This document shows positions 43,576 to 52,601 of a stretch of DNA of 61,213 bases, piece after piece (within the stretch, counting starts at the first letter, position 1; every line of letters begins with the position of its first letter). The translations under genes were made by a program, and so were the position numbers. The notes below the pieces were generated by a model. That model saw only the letters and a list, made by a program, of their open reading frames with translations, searched no databases and was not told the DNA's origin. Source of the stretch: an uncultured Lachnospiraceae bacterium (lineage in GTDB: Bacteria; Bacillota; Clostridia; Lachnospirales; Lachnospiraceae); the NCBI GenBank assembly GCA_947172705.1, contig CAMWCA010000014.1:1-61213 (forward strand), read 5' to 3'.

Positions 43576-45591
43576 ATGAAAAAATACCAAAGACTATTAT
43601 GCATTTTATGCGCGCTGTTTGTCTTCCTTTCCTCCGCCCCCTGGGTTCATGCAACAACCAGCGACAGCGAACAGGAAGACAAAACCGCCTCCCCTTACTT
43701 TTATGTGGAATCCAAGGAAACGGGCGTTGACTGCTTCCCCTTAAAGAAAACCAGCGTCCACGCTGTCATTGAGGGAGTGGTGGCGGACATTCACGTTCTC
43801 CAGACCTATGCCAATACCGGGTCTTCCCCCATCAACGCAAATTACGTCTTCCCCGCCTCCACCAAGGTTACCGTTCACGGCATGGAGATGCGGGTGGGAA
43901 ATCAGGTAGTGACTGCAAAAATTAAAGAGAAGGAAGAAGCAAAGCAGGAATTTGAAACAGCAAAAAGCGAAGGGAAAAGCGCTTCCATGCTGTCGGAAGA
44001 GCGTTCTAACGTTTTCACCATGGATGTGGCAAACATTATGCCCGGGGATGAGGTTGTCATCGACCTGCACTACACAGAGCTGATCACCCCCACAGAAGGA
44101 ACCTATCAGTTTGTATTCCCCACCGTCACAGGTCCCCGTTATGTCAGCCCCATTAAGGATGACAGTGGAAACCGGGATGAATGGACGGCAACGCCCTATC
44201 TTCCGGAAGGAACCGCTGCCTCTGACCAGTACAGCATTGATGTGACCCTTTCCGCAGGCGTTCCCATTTCTTCCCTGTCAAGCAGCTCCCACAAGATCAA
44301 CATCGACTGGAATGAAAACACCACCGCAAGGGTCAGCCTGGGCGATCCTGCCGATTATGGCGGAAACCGGGATTTCATTCTGGACTATAAGCTCTCAGGA
44401 GAAGAGATTCACTCCGGGCTGATGCTGGGACAGAGCGGCGGAGAAAACTTCTTTATGCTCATGGTACAGCCTCCGGAACGCATTGAAATAACGGAGATTC
44501 CTCCCAGAGAGTACATTTTCGTCCTGGATGTATCCGGCTCCATGTCCGGATTCCCTTTAGATACCGCCAAGGAGTTGATGAAAAATCTGGTCTCCGATCT
44601 GCGGGAAACGGATACTTTTAACCTGATCCTGTTTTCCGGTACCTCTTACCAGATGGCGGAGCGCTCCCTTCCTGCCACCAGGGAAAATATCACCAGGGCA
44701 GTGGGATTGATCAGCGACCAAAGCGGCGCAGGCGGAACCGAGCTTTCCTCCGCCCTGGAAGCGGCGATTAAAATTCCCACAGACACAGACACATCCCGTA
44801 ATATTGTGGTCATCACCGATGGCTATATTTCCGGGGAAACAGAAATCTTCCAGATGATCCGCGACAACATCCAAAACGCCGACTTCTTTTCCTTTGGCAT
44901 CGGCTCCTCTGTGAACCGTTACCTTATCGAAGGAATCGCTCAGATCGGACAGGGAGAACCTTTCGTGGTTACCAAAGCCGAGGAAGCCTCCAAAACTGCA
45001 GATCAATTCAGCGCTTACATTCAGTCTCCTGTTCTCACGGATATCCAGGTTTCCTTTGAGGGCTTTGACACCTATGATGTAGAACCTGTGGTTCTTCCCA
45101 CTCTGTACGCCCAGAAACCCCTTATCCTGCTGGGAAAATGGCGGGGAGAAGCTTCCGGGACCATTCACGTAACCGGAAAAACAGGAAAGGGAGCTTATGC
45201 CCAGGATCTCTCCGTTGCCGATGCCGCCTCCGGCGGTCACGACGCTCTTGGCTATCTCTGGGCGCGCAAACGGGTGGATCGTCTGACCGATTACGGCTTG
45301 AATCAATCCAATCCCGATGCTAAGGAAGAAATCACCCAGATCGGCTTAAACTACCATATGATCACCCCGTATACCTCCTTTATCGCCGTTCTGGATGTGA
45401 TCCGCAATCCGGAAGGAGCGGCTACCGACGTAGATCAGCCCCTGCCCCTTCCTCTGGGCGTATCCAACCTTGCCGTCGGCTACAGAGTAGGCTCCGAGCC
45501 AAGCGACCTTCTGCTCCTTGCAGGCGCAGCGCTGACAATACTTTCGGCGTCCCTTCTCAAACGCTATATCCGGCGCAAAAGCTCCTGCTGA
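43576..45591 (+). CDS. VIT and VWA domain surface protein, likely exosortase K substrate
   Basis: 671 residues. The signal peptide is MKKYQRLLCILCALFVFLSS..VHA. The ATG at 43576 is chosen for that signal and an AAAGGA site. The VIT domain is at about residues 45-190 (HAVIEGVVADIHVLQTYANT, NYVFPASTKVTVHGMEM). The VWA domain follows with a complete MIDAS start, FVLDVSGSMSG, and TDGYISGETEIF. The C-terminus has EPSDLLLLAGAALTILSAS followed by RRK, a tripartite sorting-type tail. It precedes the exosortase gene by 33 bp, and the pair fits an exosortase and its dedicated target. Confidence 0.88.
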   Translation: MKKYQRLLCILCALFVFLSSAPWVHATTSDSEQEDKTASPYFYVESKETGVDCFPLKKTSVHAVIEGVVADIHVLQTYANTGSSPINANYVFPASTKVTVHGMEMRVGNQVVTAKIKEKEEAKQEFETAKSEGKSASMLSEERSNVFTMDVANIMPGDEVVIDLHYTELITPTEGTYQFVFPTVTGPRYVSPIKDDSGNRDEWTATPYLPEGTAASDQYSIDVTLSAGVPISSLSSSSHKINIDWNENTTARVSLGDPADYGGNRDFILDYKLSGEEIHSGLMLGQSGGENFFMLMVQPPERIEITEIPPREYIFVLDVSGSMSGFPLDTAKELMKNLVSDLRETDTFNLILFSGTSYQMAERSLPATRENITRAVGLISDQSGAGGTELSSALEAAIKIPTDTDTSRNIVVITDGYISGETEIFQMIRDNIQNADFFSFGIGSSVNRYLIEGIAQIGQGEPFVVTKAEEASKTADQFSAYIQSPVLTDIQVSFEGFDTYDVEPVVLPTLYAQKPLILLGKWRGEASGTIHVTGKTGKGAYAQDLSVADAASGGHDALGYLWARKRVDRLTDYGLNQSNPDAKEEITQIGLNYHMITPYTSFIAVLDVIRNPEGAATDVDQPLPLPLGVSNLAVGYRVGSEPSDLLLLAGAALTILSASLLKRYIRRKSSC

Positions 45592-45624
45592 GCGCTGCCA
45601 TTATAAGAGAAAGAAAGGTTTACC

Positions 45625-46419
45625 ATGATTTCAAAAATGAAAACCGCCGCAAAACAATACTGGTTACTTTATACGCTGACCCTAAGCATCTGCGCAGGGC
45701 TGAAATACCTCAGCCGAAGCAACCACTGCAATACTTATCAATGGATACTGGCGCCCACCGTCCGGTGGGTCAGTATCCTGTGCGGTATTTCCTTTGAATA
45801 CCTTCCTCATGCAGGTTATGTAAACCATCCCCATCAGTTTTTGATTGCGCCCCCATGCTCCGGCGTACGTTTTATGACCATTGTATTTCTCATGCTGATT
45901 TTTTCTTTTCTGCACCAGCTCCAATCAAAAAAAGCAGGCTGTGTGTGGTTTTTCTTCAGCGCTGCTTTTTCCTATGGTTCTACGGTTTTTGTAAACGGCA
46001 TTCGAATCGCCGCCGCCATTTATCTGCCTGATTTTCTTGCATCTGCCGGACTTCTAAAGGGATGGCTGAATCCCGACCGGCTCCATACCCTGATCGGAAC
46101 CGTCGTTTACTTTTCGGCGTTGTGCCTGATTTATCCCCTTGCCTTTGGTTTATTGAAGGATAAATTTCTGCAGGAGGGTCAGCAGCCCCCTGAAACCACA
46201 GGCAAATCTAAGAGCAAGCTCTTTGCCCCTGTCTTCTGGTATCTTCTGGTGGTTCTTGCCCTGCCCTTTTTTACCCGGCTTCTTGGGAATAACTGGGATG
46301 GATTTGGTTCTTACGCCGTTTTAATTATTGGGGTATGCACGGTTGTAACAGGGATTGCATTCCTGGTTCGCCGCCTGCGCCATGCCGCACACAATCAATC
46401 ATTCCATTATTTTCTCTAA
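45625..46419 (+). CDS. xrtK: Exosortase K
   Basis: Polytopic membrane protein of 264 residues with the exosortase/archaeosortase triad: Cys78 and Arg82 in PPCSGVRFM, Arg127 in VNGIRIAAA and His154 in RLHTLIG. About seven to eight hydrophobic segments are visible. It would cut and sort the C-terminus of the upstream VIT-VWA protein. Exosortases are best known from Gram-negative bacteria; the K type occurs in Gram-positives without PEP-CTERM arrays. Its 3' end overlaps the convergent ATPase gene by 21 bp. Confidence 0.85.
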   Translation: MISKMKTAAKQYWLLYTLTLSICAGLKYLSRSNHCNTYQWILAPTVRWVSILCGISFEYLPHAGYVNHPHQFLIAPPCSGVRFMTIVFLMLIFSFLHQLQSKKAGCVWFFFSAAFSYGSTVFVNGIRIAAAIYLPDFLASAGLLKGWLNPDRLHTLIGTVVYFSALCLIYPLAFGLLKDKFLQEGQQPPETTGKSKSKLFAPVFWYLLVVLALPFFTRLLGNNWDGFGSYAVLIIGVCTVVTGIAFLVRRLRHAAHNQSFHYFL

Positions 46420-47799
46420 AAGGTTTTTATACTCCACCAGCGTTATGTTTTCCATAGTGCCGGCGGTCTCCACGCACCCCTTTGTAAATCCGTTTTTTGC
46501 AAATAGATACAAATGTACTTCGCTATAATGGAATATCTTACTCCGTCTTACCAGTGTTTCTAAAACACCTGCATCTACCTTTTCATTTGTCCATTTGCAC
46601 TCGCCAAACAATGCAATATCTTTATTCTGCTCACCCATAATGTCAATCTCTGTTTGACTGCGGGTAGATGGGTCAGTCCCCCACCAGCGCCCCAGTTCCT
46701 TAAATTGCACAGGAGATTCATCATTCAGCAATAGCTTCCAAAGATATTGCTTGCATATCTCCTCAAATACTTTCCCCATATAATCCGACAGATGTGGTTC
46801 GATTCGTTTATAAGCTAAATCAGCTGCTCCCCGACCAATAATGGAATGATTCTCCGGCACAAACCGATACCAAAACCGGAACATATTATCATCAATGGCG
46901 TAAATTGACTTTCGAGCCGCCTTTTCACCATAAGGCGTTTCCTTTTGCACCACTCCCAATGCCATCAGGTTTTTCAAATAGGTGGCACAAACGCTGGTAT
47001 CTTCGCCAACCTTCGTAGAGATTTCCGCCATACGGGAAGCGCCGGTTGCAATAGCGGTAATGATAGCATTATAAAGAGCCGGTTCCCGTACCTCTTGCTT
47101 CAATAGATTTTCAGGCTCTTCAAAAAGGGAAGAAGTTGGATTTAAAAAGGTATTCTTAATATTTTCCTCAACACTCAGCCTATCATCCATTTGCAGTAAA
47201 TACTGGGGTGTTCCTCCCACCATACCGTAGATCATAGCTTTGTCTTCTTGAGAAAAATTTTTGAAATACCGACAGGTATCCGCAAAATCAAAGGGCAATA
47301 CCTTCATCTGCGATGTCCGCCTGCCATAGAGCGGCGCTTTATACGCCAGTACGTGATCCTCCATATAAGACATTGAAGATCCGCAAAGAATCAACATTAA
47401 TTTTGAACGATCCTTATATTGATCTATCAGAAGCTGTAAAGTAGAAGCAAGGCTTTTGGAGGAGCGCGCCACGTATGGGTACTCATCGATTACTAAAATC
47501 AGACGATTTTTTTCCGCCAGCTTAAAAACATATTCTAATGCCGCCTGAAAAGAAGCAAACGCCGTATCAGCCTGAATACCCGTTCCAAATTCCATAATGC
47601 TTCTGCTAAAATTCTCCAGATTTTGTTTGGCGTTACTTTCTACCCCCATAAAGTAGATTGCCTTTTTACCACGGATAAACTGGTTGATAAGCGCAGTTTT
47701 TCCCACGCGGCGGCGACCATAAATGACTGTAAACTCAAATTGATCAGATGTATATAATCTATTGAGGGATGCCAATTCACGTTCTCTTCCCACAAACAT
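46399..47799 (-). CDS. ATP-binding protein, AAA plus DUF234 type
   Basis: 466 residues. FVGRERELASLNRLY is followed by the P-loop VIYGRRRVGKTALINQFI, Walker B LILVIDEYPYVAR, and sensor LCGSSMSYME with MKVLPFDFADTCRYF. The C-terminal DUF234 part has a nuclease-like EIDIMG...ALFGECKWT. The ATG at 47799 follows GGAGG; the longer frame to 47916 reads through the left arm of a family B hairpin and is rejected. The function is unknown; the family is mobile and often near defence genes. Its leader region is the hairpin element itself. Confidence 0.88.
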   Translation of the reverse strand: MFVGRERELASLNRLYTSDQFEFTVIYGRRRVGKTALINQFIRGKKAIYFMGVESNAKQNLENFSRSIMEFGTGIQADTAFASFQAALEYVFKLAEKNRLILVIDEYPYVARSSKSLASTLQLLIDQYKDRSKLMLILCGSSMSYMEDHVLAYKAPLYGRRTSQMKVLPFDFADTCRYFKNFSQEDKAMIYGMVGGTPQYLLQMDDRLSVEENIKNTFLNPTSSLFEEPENLLKQEVREPALYNAIITAIATGASRMAEISTKVGEDTSVCATYLKNLMALGVVQKETPYGEKAARKSIYAIDDNMFRFWYRFVPENHSIIGRGAADLAYKRIEPHLSDYMGKVFEEICKQYLWKLLLNDESPVQFKELGRWWGTDPSTRSQTEIDIMGEQNKDIALFGECKWTNEKVDAGVLETLVRRSKIFHYSEVHLYLFAKNGFTKGCVETAGTMENITLVEYKNLLEKIME

Positions 47800-47814
47800 G
47801 CTTCTACCTCCGTT

Positions 47815-48058
47815 CAATGATGTGGGAGTCAAAAGCCCTGGCTGGGGAGTGCGCCTGGCAATCTGCACAAAAAGAGTTCGTGCAACTGACTTTTGTGCGA
47901 TGGAGATGAGACTCAAAAATCGTGGAAGCCTCTGCTGAACACGATTTTCGCTTTCAGAGACTCATCGGAATGCTCCGCACAATGGAAGGCGCACAACTTT
48001 TTTGTGCAGATTGCCAGGCGCACTCCCCAGCCAGGGCTTTTGATTCCCACATCATTCA
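47815..48058. repeat. Family B structured hairpin, copy 2
   Basis: Inverted repeat of about 244 bp filling the 309-bp gap between two minus-strand genes. Outer arms of about 65 bp (CAATGATGTGGGAGTCAAAA... against 47990-48058) are nearly perfect and unrelated to those of copy 1. The core matches copy 1: TTGTGCG/CGCACAA (47893-47899 with 47976-47982), GATGAG/CTCATC (47905-47910 with 47961-47966) and AAAATCGTG/CACGATTTT (47916-47924 with 47940-47948). It lies 16 bp upstream of the ATPase start codon. The remaining 50 bp to the alpha-glucosidase stop hold nothing clear. Confidence 0.85.
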
Positions 48059-48108
48059 ATATAACTACACCATATCACGCTATTGAATTTTAGTCAAATA
48101 CGATTTAC

Positions 48109-49737
48109 TTATTTTAGATTTACTGTTAAATACATCCTCGCCTCATAGGGGCGCAGCTGCTTTGCCTGATCTGCGTCCTTATAATTACCGATCAACAGCT
48201 TCATGGAAGCATCCGGCTGTTCCAGCGGGTATTCCAGGGTCTGATCGAAGAAATTACAGATCACCAGAAGCTGGGAATTCTCATTTGTCCTGGTATAGGC
48301 AAAAATATTCTCATCCTTCTCCAGCAGCAGTTCAAAGCTACCCTCCACGAATACCGGATATTCCTTGCGCAGCCGGATCAGCTTTCTGTAGCAGTTAAAA
48401 ACAGAATCCTCGTCCTCCGTCTGGCTTTCCGCATTGATCTCTTTATAATTAGGGTTTACCTTCATCCACGGCTCCCCCTGGGTAAAGCCTGCGTTTTCCT
48501 TATCGTTCCACTGCATGGGCGTCCTTGCATTGTCACGGCTTTTGGCATAAATAGAGGTCATGATCTCCTCTTTCCCATAGCCCTTTTCCATGCGTTCCTT
48601 ATACATATTTAAGGTTTCAATGTCCCGGTAATCCTCTATTTCATACCGTATATTGGTCATGCCAAGCTCTTCCCCCTGGTAAATATAAGGAGTCCCCTGC
48701 ATTCCATGGAGCAAAATTGCAAGCATTTTAGCCGATTCCACCCGGTAGGCGCCATCGTTTCCCCAGCGTGAGACGATCCGGGGCAGATCATGGTTATCCC
48801 AGAACAGGCTGTTCCAGCCCTTACCGTAAAGCTCTCTCTGCCAGCGATTTAATACTTCCTTCAGTTTCAGGAAGGGTAACGGCGCCAGATCCCATTTCTC
48901 CTTTCCCTCTATCTGATCCAGGCATATATGCTCAAATTGGAAGACCATAGAAAGCTCGCTGCCATCCGGATTACTGCAGCGCTTTGCCAGCTCTGTTGTC
49001 GCGCCCCAGGTTTCCCCTACCGTAACCAGATCCCCCTCCTGGAAGGTCTCCCTGCTAAGCTCCCTTAAAAACTCATGAAGCCTTGGTCCGTTAACGGTAA
49101 TGCCCTGATCCGGCTCTTTGGCAATCTGGTCGATCACATCCAGCCGAAAGCCTCCGATTCCTTTTTTCATCCACCAGCGGATCATATTATATATTTCCCT
49201 GCGTACTTTGTCATTTTCCCAATTCAAATCGGGCTGCTTCACAGAAAACTGGTGAAAGTAATACTGCTGTACCTGAGGAACCCATTCCCACGCCGATCCC
49301 CCAAAGTTTGCCCGCATCTCATTTGGCGGCGTTCCCTCTACGCCGTCCCGCCATACATAAAAATCATGATAAGGATTTTCCCTGCTTTTCTTCGCCTCCT
49401 GGAACCAGTAATGCTCATCCGAAGAATGGTTCAGCACCAGATCCAGTATGATGCGGATATGATGCTTTTTTGCCTCCTCTATCAGCCTTTCCATGTCTTC
49501 CAGGGTTCCAAACATGGGATCAATGTCCTGATAATCCGAAATATCATACCCATTATCGTCCTGAGGCGACCTGCATACCGGAGAAAGCCACAGCGCGTCT
49601 ACCCCCAGATTTTCCAGATAATCCAGTTTTGAAATAATCCCCTGCAGATCTCCTATGCCGTCTCCGTTACTGTCCGAAAAGCTGCGGGGATAGATCTGAT
49701 AGACCACAGCGCTTTTCCACCAATCATGTTCTCTCAT
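48109..49737 (-). CDS. Alpha-glucosidase / oligo-1,6-glucosidase (GH13)
   Basis: Cytoplasmic GH13 enzyme of 542 residues hydrolysing alpha-1,6 or alpha-1,4 ends of small oligosaccharides. N-terminal WWKSAVVYQIYPRSFSDSNGDGIGDLQGI, region I DLVLNHSSDEH, nucleophile in GGFRLDVIDQ, acid/base in VTVGETWG and third acid in FWDNHDLPR are all present. The QIYPRSF...NGDGIGDL calcium loop fits the oligo-1,6-glucosidase group. The ATG at 49737 is preferred since GGAGG precedes it, which makes the ATG four codons earlier part of the ribosome binding site. Specificity (isomaltose, trehalose-6-P, sucrose) is undetermined. Confidence 0.92.
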   Translation of the reverse strand: MREHDWWKSAVVYQIYPRSFSDSNGDGIGDLQGIISKLDYLENLGVDALWLSPVCRSPQDDNGYDISDYQDIDPMFGTLEDMERLIEEAKKHHIRIILDLVLNHSSDEHYWFQEAKKSRENPYHDFYVWRDGVEGTPPNEMRANFGGSAWEWVPQVQQYYFHQFSVKQPDLNWENDKVRREIYNMIRWWMKKGIGGFRLDVIDQIAKEPDQGITVNGPRLHEFLRELSRETFQEGDLVTVGETWGATTELAKRCSNPDGSELSMVFQFEHICLDQIEGKEKWDLAPLPFLKLKEVLNRWQRELYGKGWNSLFWDNHDLPRIVSRWGNDGAYRVESAKMLAILLHGMQGTPYIYQGEELGMTNIRYEIEDYRDIETLNMYKERMEKGYGKEEIMTSIYAKSRDNARTPMQWNDKENAGFTQGEPWMKVNPNYKEINAESQTEDEDSVFNCYRKLIRLRKEYPVFVEGSFELLLEKDENIFAYTRTNENSQLLVICNFFDQTLEYPLEQPDASMKLLIGNYKDADQAKQLRPYEARMYLTVNLK

Positions 49738-49760
49738 ATTTTCCTCCATTTCCGTTTCTT

Positions 49761-50351
49761 CTAATCTTCCTCATCAAGATCCACAAACTGAGCGTCTATG
49801 ATTCTTTCTTTATCCCTTTTCACCTTAAATACCCTGGATAAGATCCAGATGTCAGACACACCATCGTAAATCAAAAAGATACCGATAATCCTGACCACCA
49901 GCTCTACCGCCTCAAAGGGATTGTAAATCAGCACGCCGCCAAAGAGCACCGTGAAAATGCCCAGCAGAAAAGCCACCCACCAGTTTTCGTAGCCATCCTT
50001 CTTTAAGGCAAGCGCCTGCACAATATTGTGCACCCCATGTATCACGATCAGAACCCCCACAATAACCGGTACCGCCATGATGATCATTTCCGGCTTCAGA
50101 AGAATCCACAGTCCTACCACTCCAAATACAATACCGAGGAGCATCATCCCCTGAGAAATAATGGTTCTTTCCCGGTTAAACAGGTATATGGCGATCTGAA
50201 TGATGCCATACGCCAACAGCACCCCGCCCAGCAGCATACATATGATCTGGCTGGTGGTTCCCGGCCAGATCACCAGCACCAGTCCAAGCAGCGCGCATAA
50301 TACCGCCGATATGGTATAGTTCGCTTTCAGTCCCTTCAAAAAATCCGCCAT
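49761..50351 (-). CDS. DUF308/HdeD-family membrane protein
   Basis: 196 residues with six hydrophobic segments in three DUF308-like pairs (ISAVLCALLGLVLVIWPGTTS; GMMLLGIVFGVVGLWILLKPE; WVAFLLGIFTVLFGGVLIYNP). HdeD relatives are linked to acid or general stress in Gram-negatives; the role here is unknown. The ATG at 50351 starts one base after the vanZ-like stop, so translation is coupled. Confidence 0.85.
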   Translation of the reverse strand: MADFLKGLKANYTISAVLCALLGLVLVIWPGTTSQIICMLLGGVLLAYGIIQIAIYLFNRERTIISQGMMLLGIVFGVVGLWILLKPEMIIMAVPVIVGVLIVIHGVHNIVQALALKKDGYENWWVAFLLGIFTVLFGGVLIYNPFEAVELVVRIIGIFLIYDGVSDIWILSRVFKVKRDKERIIDAQFVDLDEED

Positions 50352-50352
50352 A

Positions 50353-50847
50353 CTAATTTTCCCTTCCTTTCTTTTTCCGCCTTCTTTTAACCCCTTCAAA
50401 AATCAGGTAAGCAATATATCCAAGTACCGCCCCTACGCAGTTCAGGAGAATATCGTCCACATCAAAAGCCCCAAAAGCGCTGAACAGCTGGAAAACTTCT
50501 ATTCCCAGCACGAACAGAAACGCATTGAGCAGCATGACAAAAAAATTCCTTGCCCAGGGGAGCACATAAGGCAATAAAAACCCAAAGGGAATGAATACCA
50601 CCACATTCCCCACCAGATTTTCAAAGCTGTTAAGCATATAAGAATAATCTATATACATACGTATGGTTTTAAACAACGTAAAATTCGCAGTATCAAGCCC
50701 CTCCAGAATCACGCCCTTTTCCCAGGTTGCCGCAATCTGCCTGAGCTGTTCTAAAGGATACTTGAAAATAATCACCTTAATTACGATCAATAAATAAATG
50801 ATAAAAATGATTCTGACATATTTCCGTTGGAATCGTCCGTTTTTCAC
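50353..50847 (-). CDS. VanZ-like membrane protein
   Basis: 164 residues with about four membrane helices and the VanZ hallmarks NLVGNVVVFIPFGFLLPYVLPW and EVFQLFSAFGAFDVDDILLNCVGAVLGY. VanZ-type proteins confer low-level teicoplanin tolerance in one case; most, including orphan copies like this, are uncharacterised. It overlaps truA by four bp. Confidence 0.88.
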   Translation of the reverse strand: MKNGRFQRKYVRIIFIIYLLIVIKVIIFKYPLEQLRQIAATWEKGVILEGLDTANFTLFKTIRMYIDYSYMLNSFENLVGNVVVFIPFGFLLPYVLPWARNFFVMLLNAFLFVLGIEVFQLFSAFGAFDVDDILLNCVGAVLGYIAYLIFEGVKRRRKKKGREN

Positions 50848-51614
50848 AAATAGCGAACCTCCATCAAAGTGAGTCCTTTTGCAGGAACAAGCCCGCCCGC
50901 GTCTTCCCTGCGTCCGCCGGCTAATATCTCCGCAATTTCTTCAGGTTTCCTCTGGTGCATCCCCACCTCCAGCAATGTTCCTGTGATAATTCTGACCATA
51001 TGATATAAAAAGCCATTGCCGCTGTACCAAAACCGAATCTCATCCGCCCCCTTCTCCATTCCCATGGACATGCTTGCTGTCCTTTCAATTCGAATTTCAT
51101 CCAATGTCCGGATGGTAGATTTCTTACTCTTTTTATTTGAGGTAAACGCTTTAAAATCATGGGTTCCCAGCAGATACGCCGCCGCTCTTTCCATGGCGTT
51201 CATATCCAGCTGTTCCTTTATCGCGTATACATACCTTCTGTCAAACACATGAGGCACAGAATCGTTGACCACACGGTAACAGTAAGTCTTTCCTTTGGCA
51301 TTCAGCCTGCTGTGAAACCGTTCAGGGGCTTCCTCCAATGCAATAACTGCAATATCCTCCGGAAGATACATATTCATATATTCCATGATCTCCCTGGCGC
51401 TCATGGCAACGTCCCCATGAAAATTTGCCACCTGCCCCATGGCATGTACCCCGGCATCTGTCCTGCCGGAACCCTGCACCTCTGTTTTTTGCCCTGTCAT
51501 CTTCGTAAGAAGGGCTTCCAGCTTACCCTGAATGGTGTTTTCCGTGCTCTCCTGCCTCTGCCAGCCCTGGTATCTGGTTCCCTCATATTGCAGGACCATC
51601 TTAAAATTGCGCAA
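50844..51614 (-). CDS. truA: tRNA pseudouridine synthase A
   Basis: 256 residues: KMVLQYEGTRYQGWQRQ, the catalytic-Asp motif GSGRTDAGVHAMGQVANF, HDFKAFTSNKKSKKSTIRT, and NGFLYHMVRIITGTLLEVG. It converts U38-U40 of the tRNA anticodon arm to pseudouridine. It begins one base from the dehydrogenase stop and is cotranscribed with neighbours. Confidence 0.95.
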   Translation of the reverse strand: MRNFKMVLQYEGTRYQGWQRQESTENTIQGKLEALLTKMTGQKTEVQGSGRTDAGVHAMGQVANFHGDVAMSAREIMEYMNMYLPEDIAVIALEEAPERFHSRLNAKGKTYCYRVVNDSVPHVFDRRYVYAIKEQLDMNAMERAAAYLLGTHDFKAFTSNKKSKKSTIRTLDEIRIERTASMSMGMEKGADEIRFWYSGNGFLYHMVRIITGTLLEVGMHQRKPEEIAEILAGGRREDAGGLVPAKGLTLMEVRYL

Positions 51615-52601
51615 TTAATTAACCTCCCAGGGATTCTCTTTTCCCTCTGCAAAATATTGGCAGCCCAACAGAGAGTCTCTGACTACCGTCTCCACACAGT
51701 CATCCGTATAAAAAGCCATGTGATGGCTTACCGTCACATTGGGAAATCCTCTTAAAACTGCCAGTTCCCTGTTATTCAGTATATCTGATTTGTGGTCATA
51801 ATAATACAATCCAAACTCATTTTCTACCACATCCAGGCCCGCACCGCCGATTTTTCCGCCTTCAATTCCCGAAATAAGCGCCTCCGAGTCGATCAGCCCG
51901 CCTCTGGCGGTATTAATGATCATCACGCCGTCTTTCATCTGAGAGATGGCTTTTTCATCGATCATATGATAGTTTTCTTCCGTAAGGGGCGTATGAAGGC
52001 TGATTACATCCGCCTGATGCCATAGCTCTTCCAGGGTTACATAAGGCACGCCTGACGCTTTCACCTCCTGATTTTCATTCACATCACAGGCAAGCAGTCT
52101 GCAGCCAAAGCCGGACAGATTTTTCAGAACCGTTCTGCCGATCCGCCCCGTGCCGATCACGCCCACCGTGAGATCCTTTAATTCTCTTCCCTGAATCCCA
52201 TTAAGGGAATAATCCTGTATATTGGTACGCTCCAAAATTCGTTTCATTTTGCGGATAGTCATCAGTATCAACATAACCGTATAGTCCGCCACCCCGCAGG
52301 GACCATAGGGTGCGTTTGCCACCGTCATTCCCAGCGCCTTCGCTGCTTTCACATCGATGTGGTCATACCCGATGGTTCGGGTGGTAATGTACTGAACGCC
52401 ATAATCGGAAAATACCTGAAGCAGCTCTTTCGGCATTTGAGAAGTAAGAATGTCAATGCACCGGCTTCCTTTTGCGAGAGCTGCATTTTTCCGATCCGGC
52501 GCATCCGGACATAAAACAAGCTCTATACCCAGTTCTTTCCCATATTTCTCAAACAGCTCCTTTTCATCAAATTCTCTGCAATTATAAACTGTGACTTTCA
52601 T
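51615..52601 (-). CDS. D-lactate dehydrogenase-like 2-hydroxyacid dehydrogenase
   Basis: 328 residues of the D-2-hydroxyacid dehydrogenase family, closest in pattern to D-lactate dehydrogenase/VanH: TTRTIGYDHIDVKAAKALGM, NAD motif VGVIGTGRIGRTVLKNL, catalytic Arg in INTARGGLIDSEAL, the Glu region LDVVENE and His in VSHHMAFYTDD. It reduces pyruvate or a similar 2-keto acid. The ATG at 52601 replaces a TTG four codons earlier. It overlaps the upstream transporter gene by 20 bp. Confidence 0.9.
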   Translation of the reverse strand: MKVTVYNCREFDEKELFEKYGKELGIELVLCPDAPDRKNAALAKGSRCIDILTSQMPKELLQVFSDYGVQYITTRTIGYDHIDVKAAKALGMTVANAPYGPCGVADYTVMLILMTIRKMKRILERTNIQDYSLNGIQGRELKDLTVGVIGTGRIGRTVLKNLSGFGCRLLACDVNENQEVKASGVPYVTLEELWHQADVISLHTPLTEENYHMIDEKAISQMKDGVMIINTARGGLIDSEALISGIEGGKIGGAGLDVVENEFGLYYYDHKSDILNNRELAVLRGFPNVTVSHHMAFYTDDCVETVVRDSLLGCQYFAEGKENPWEVN

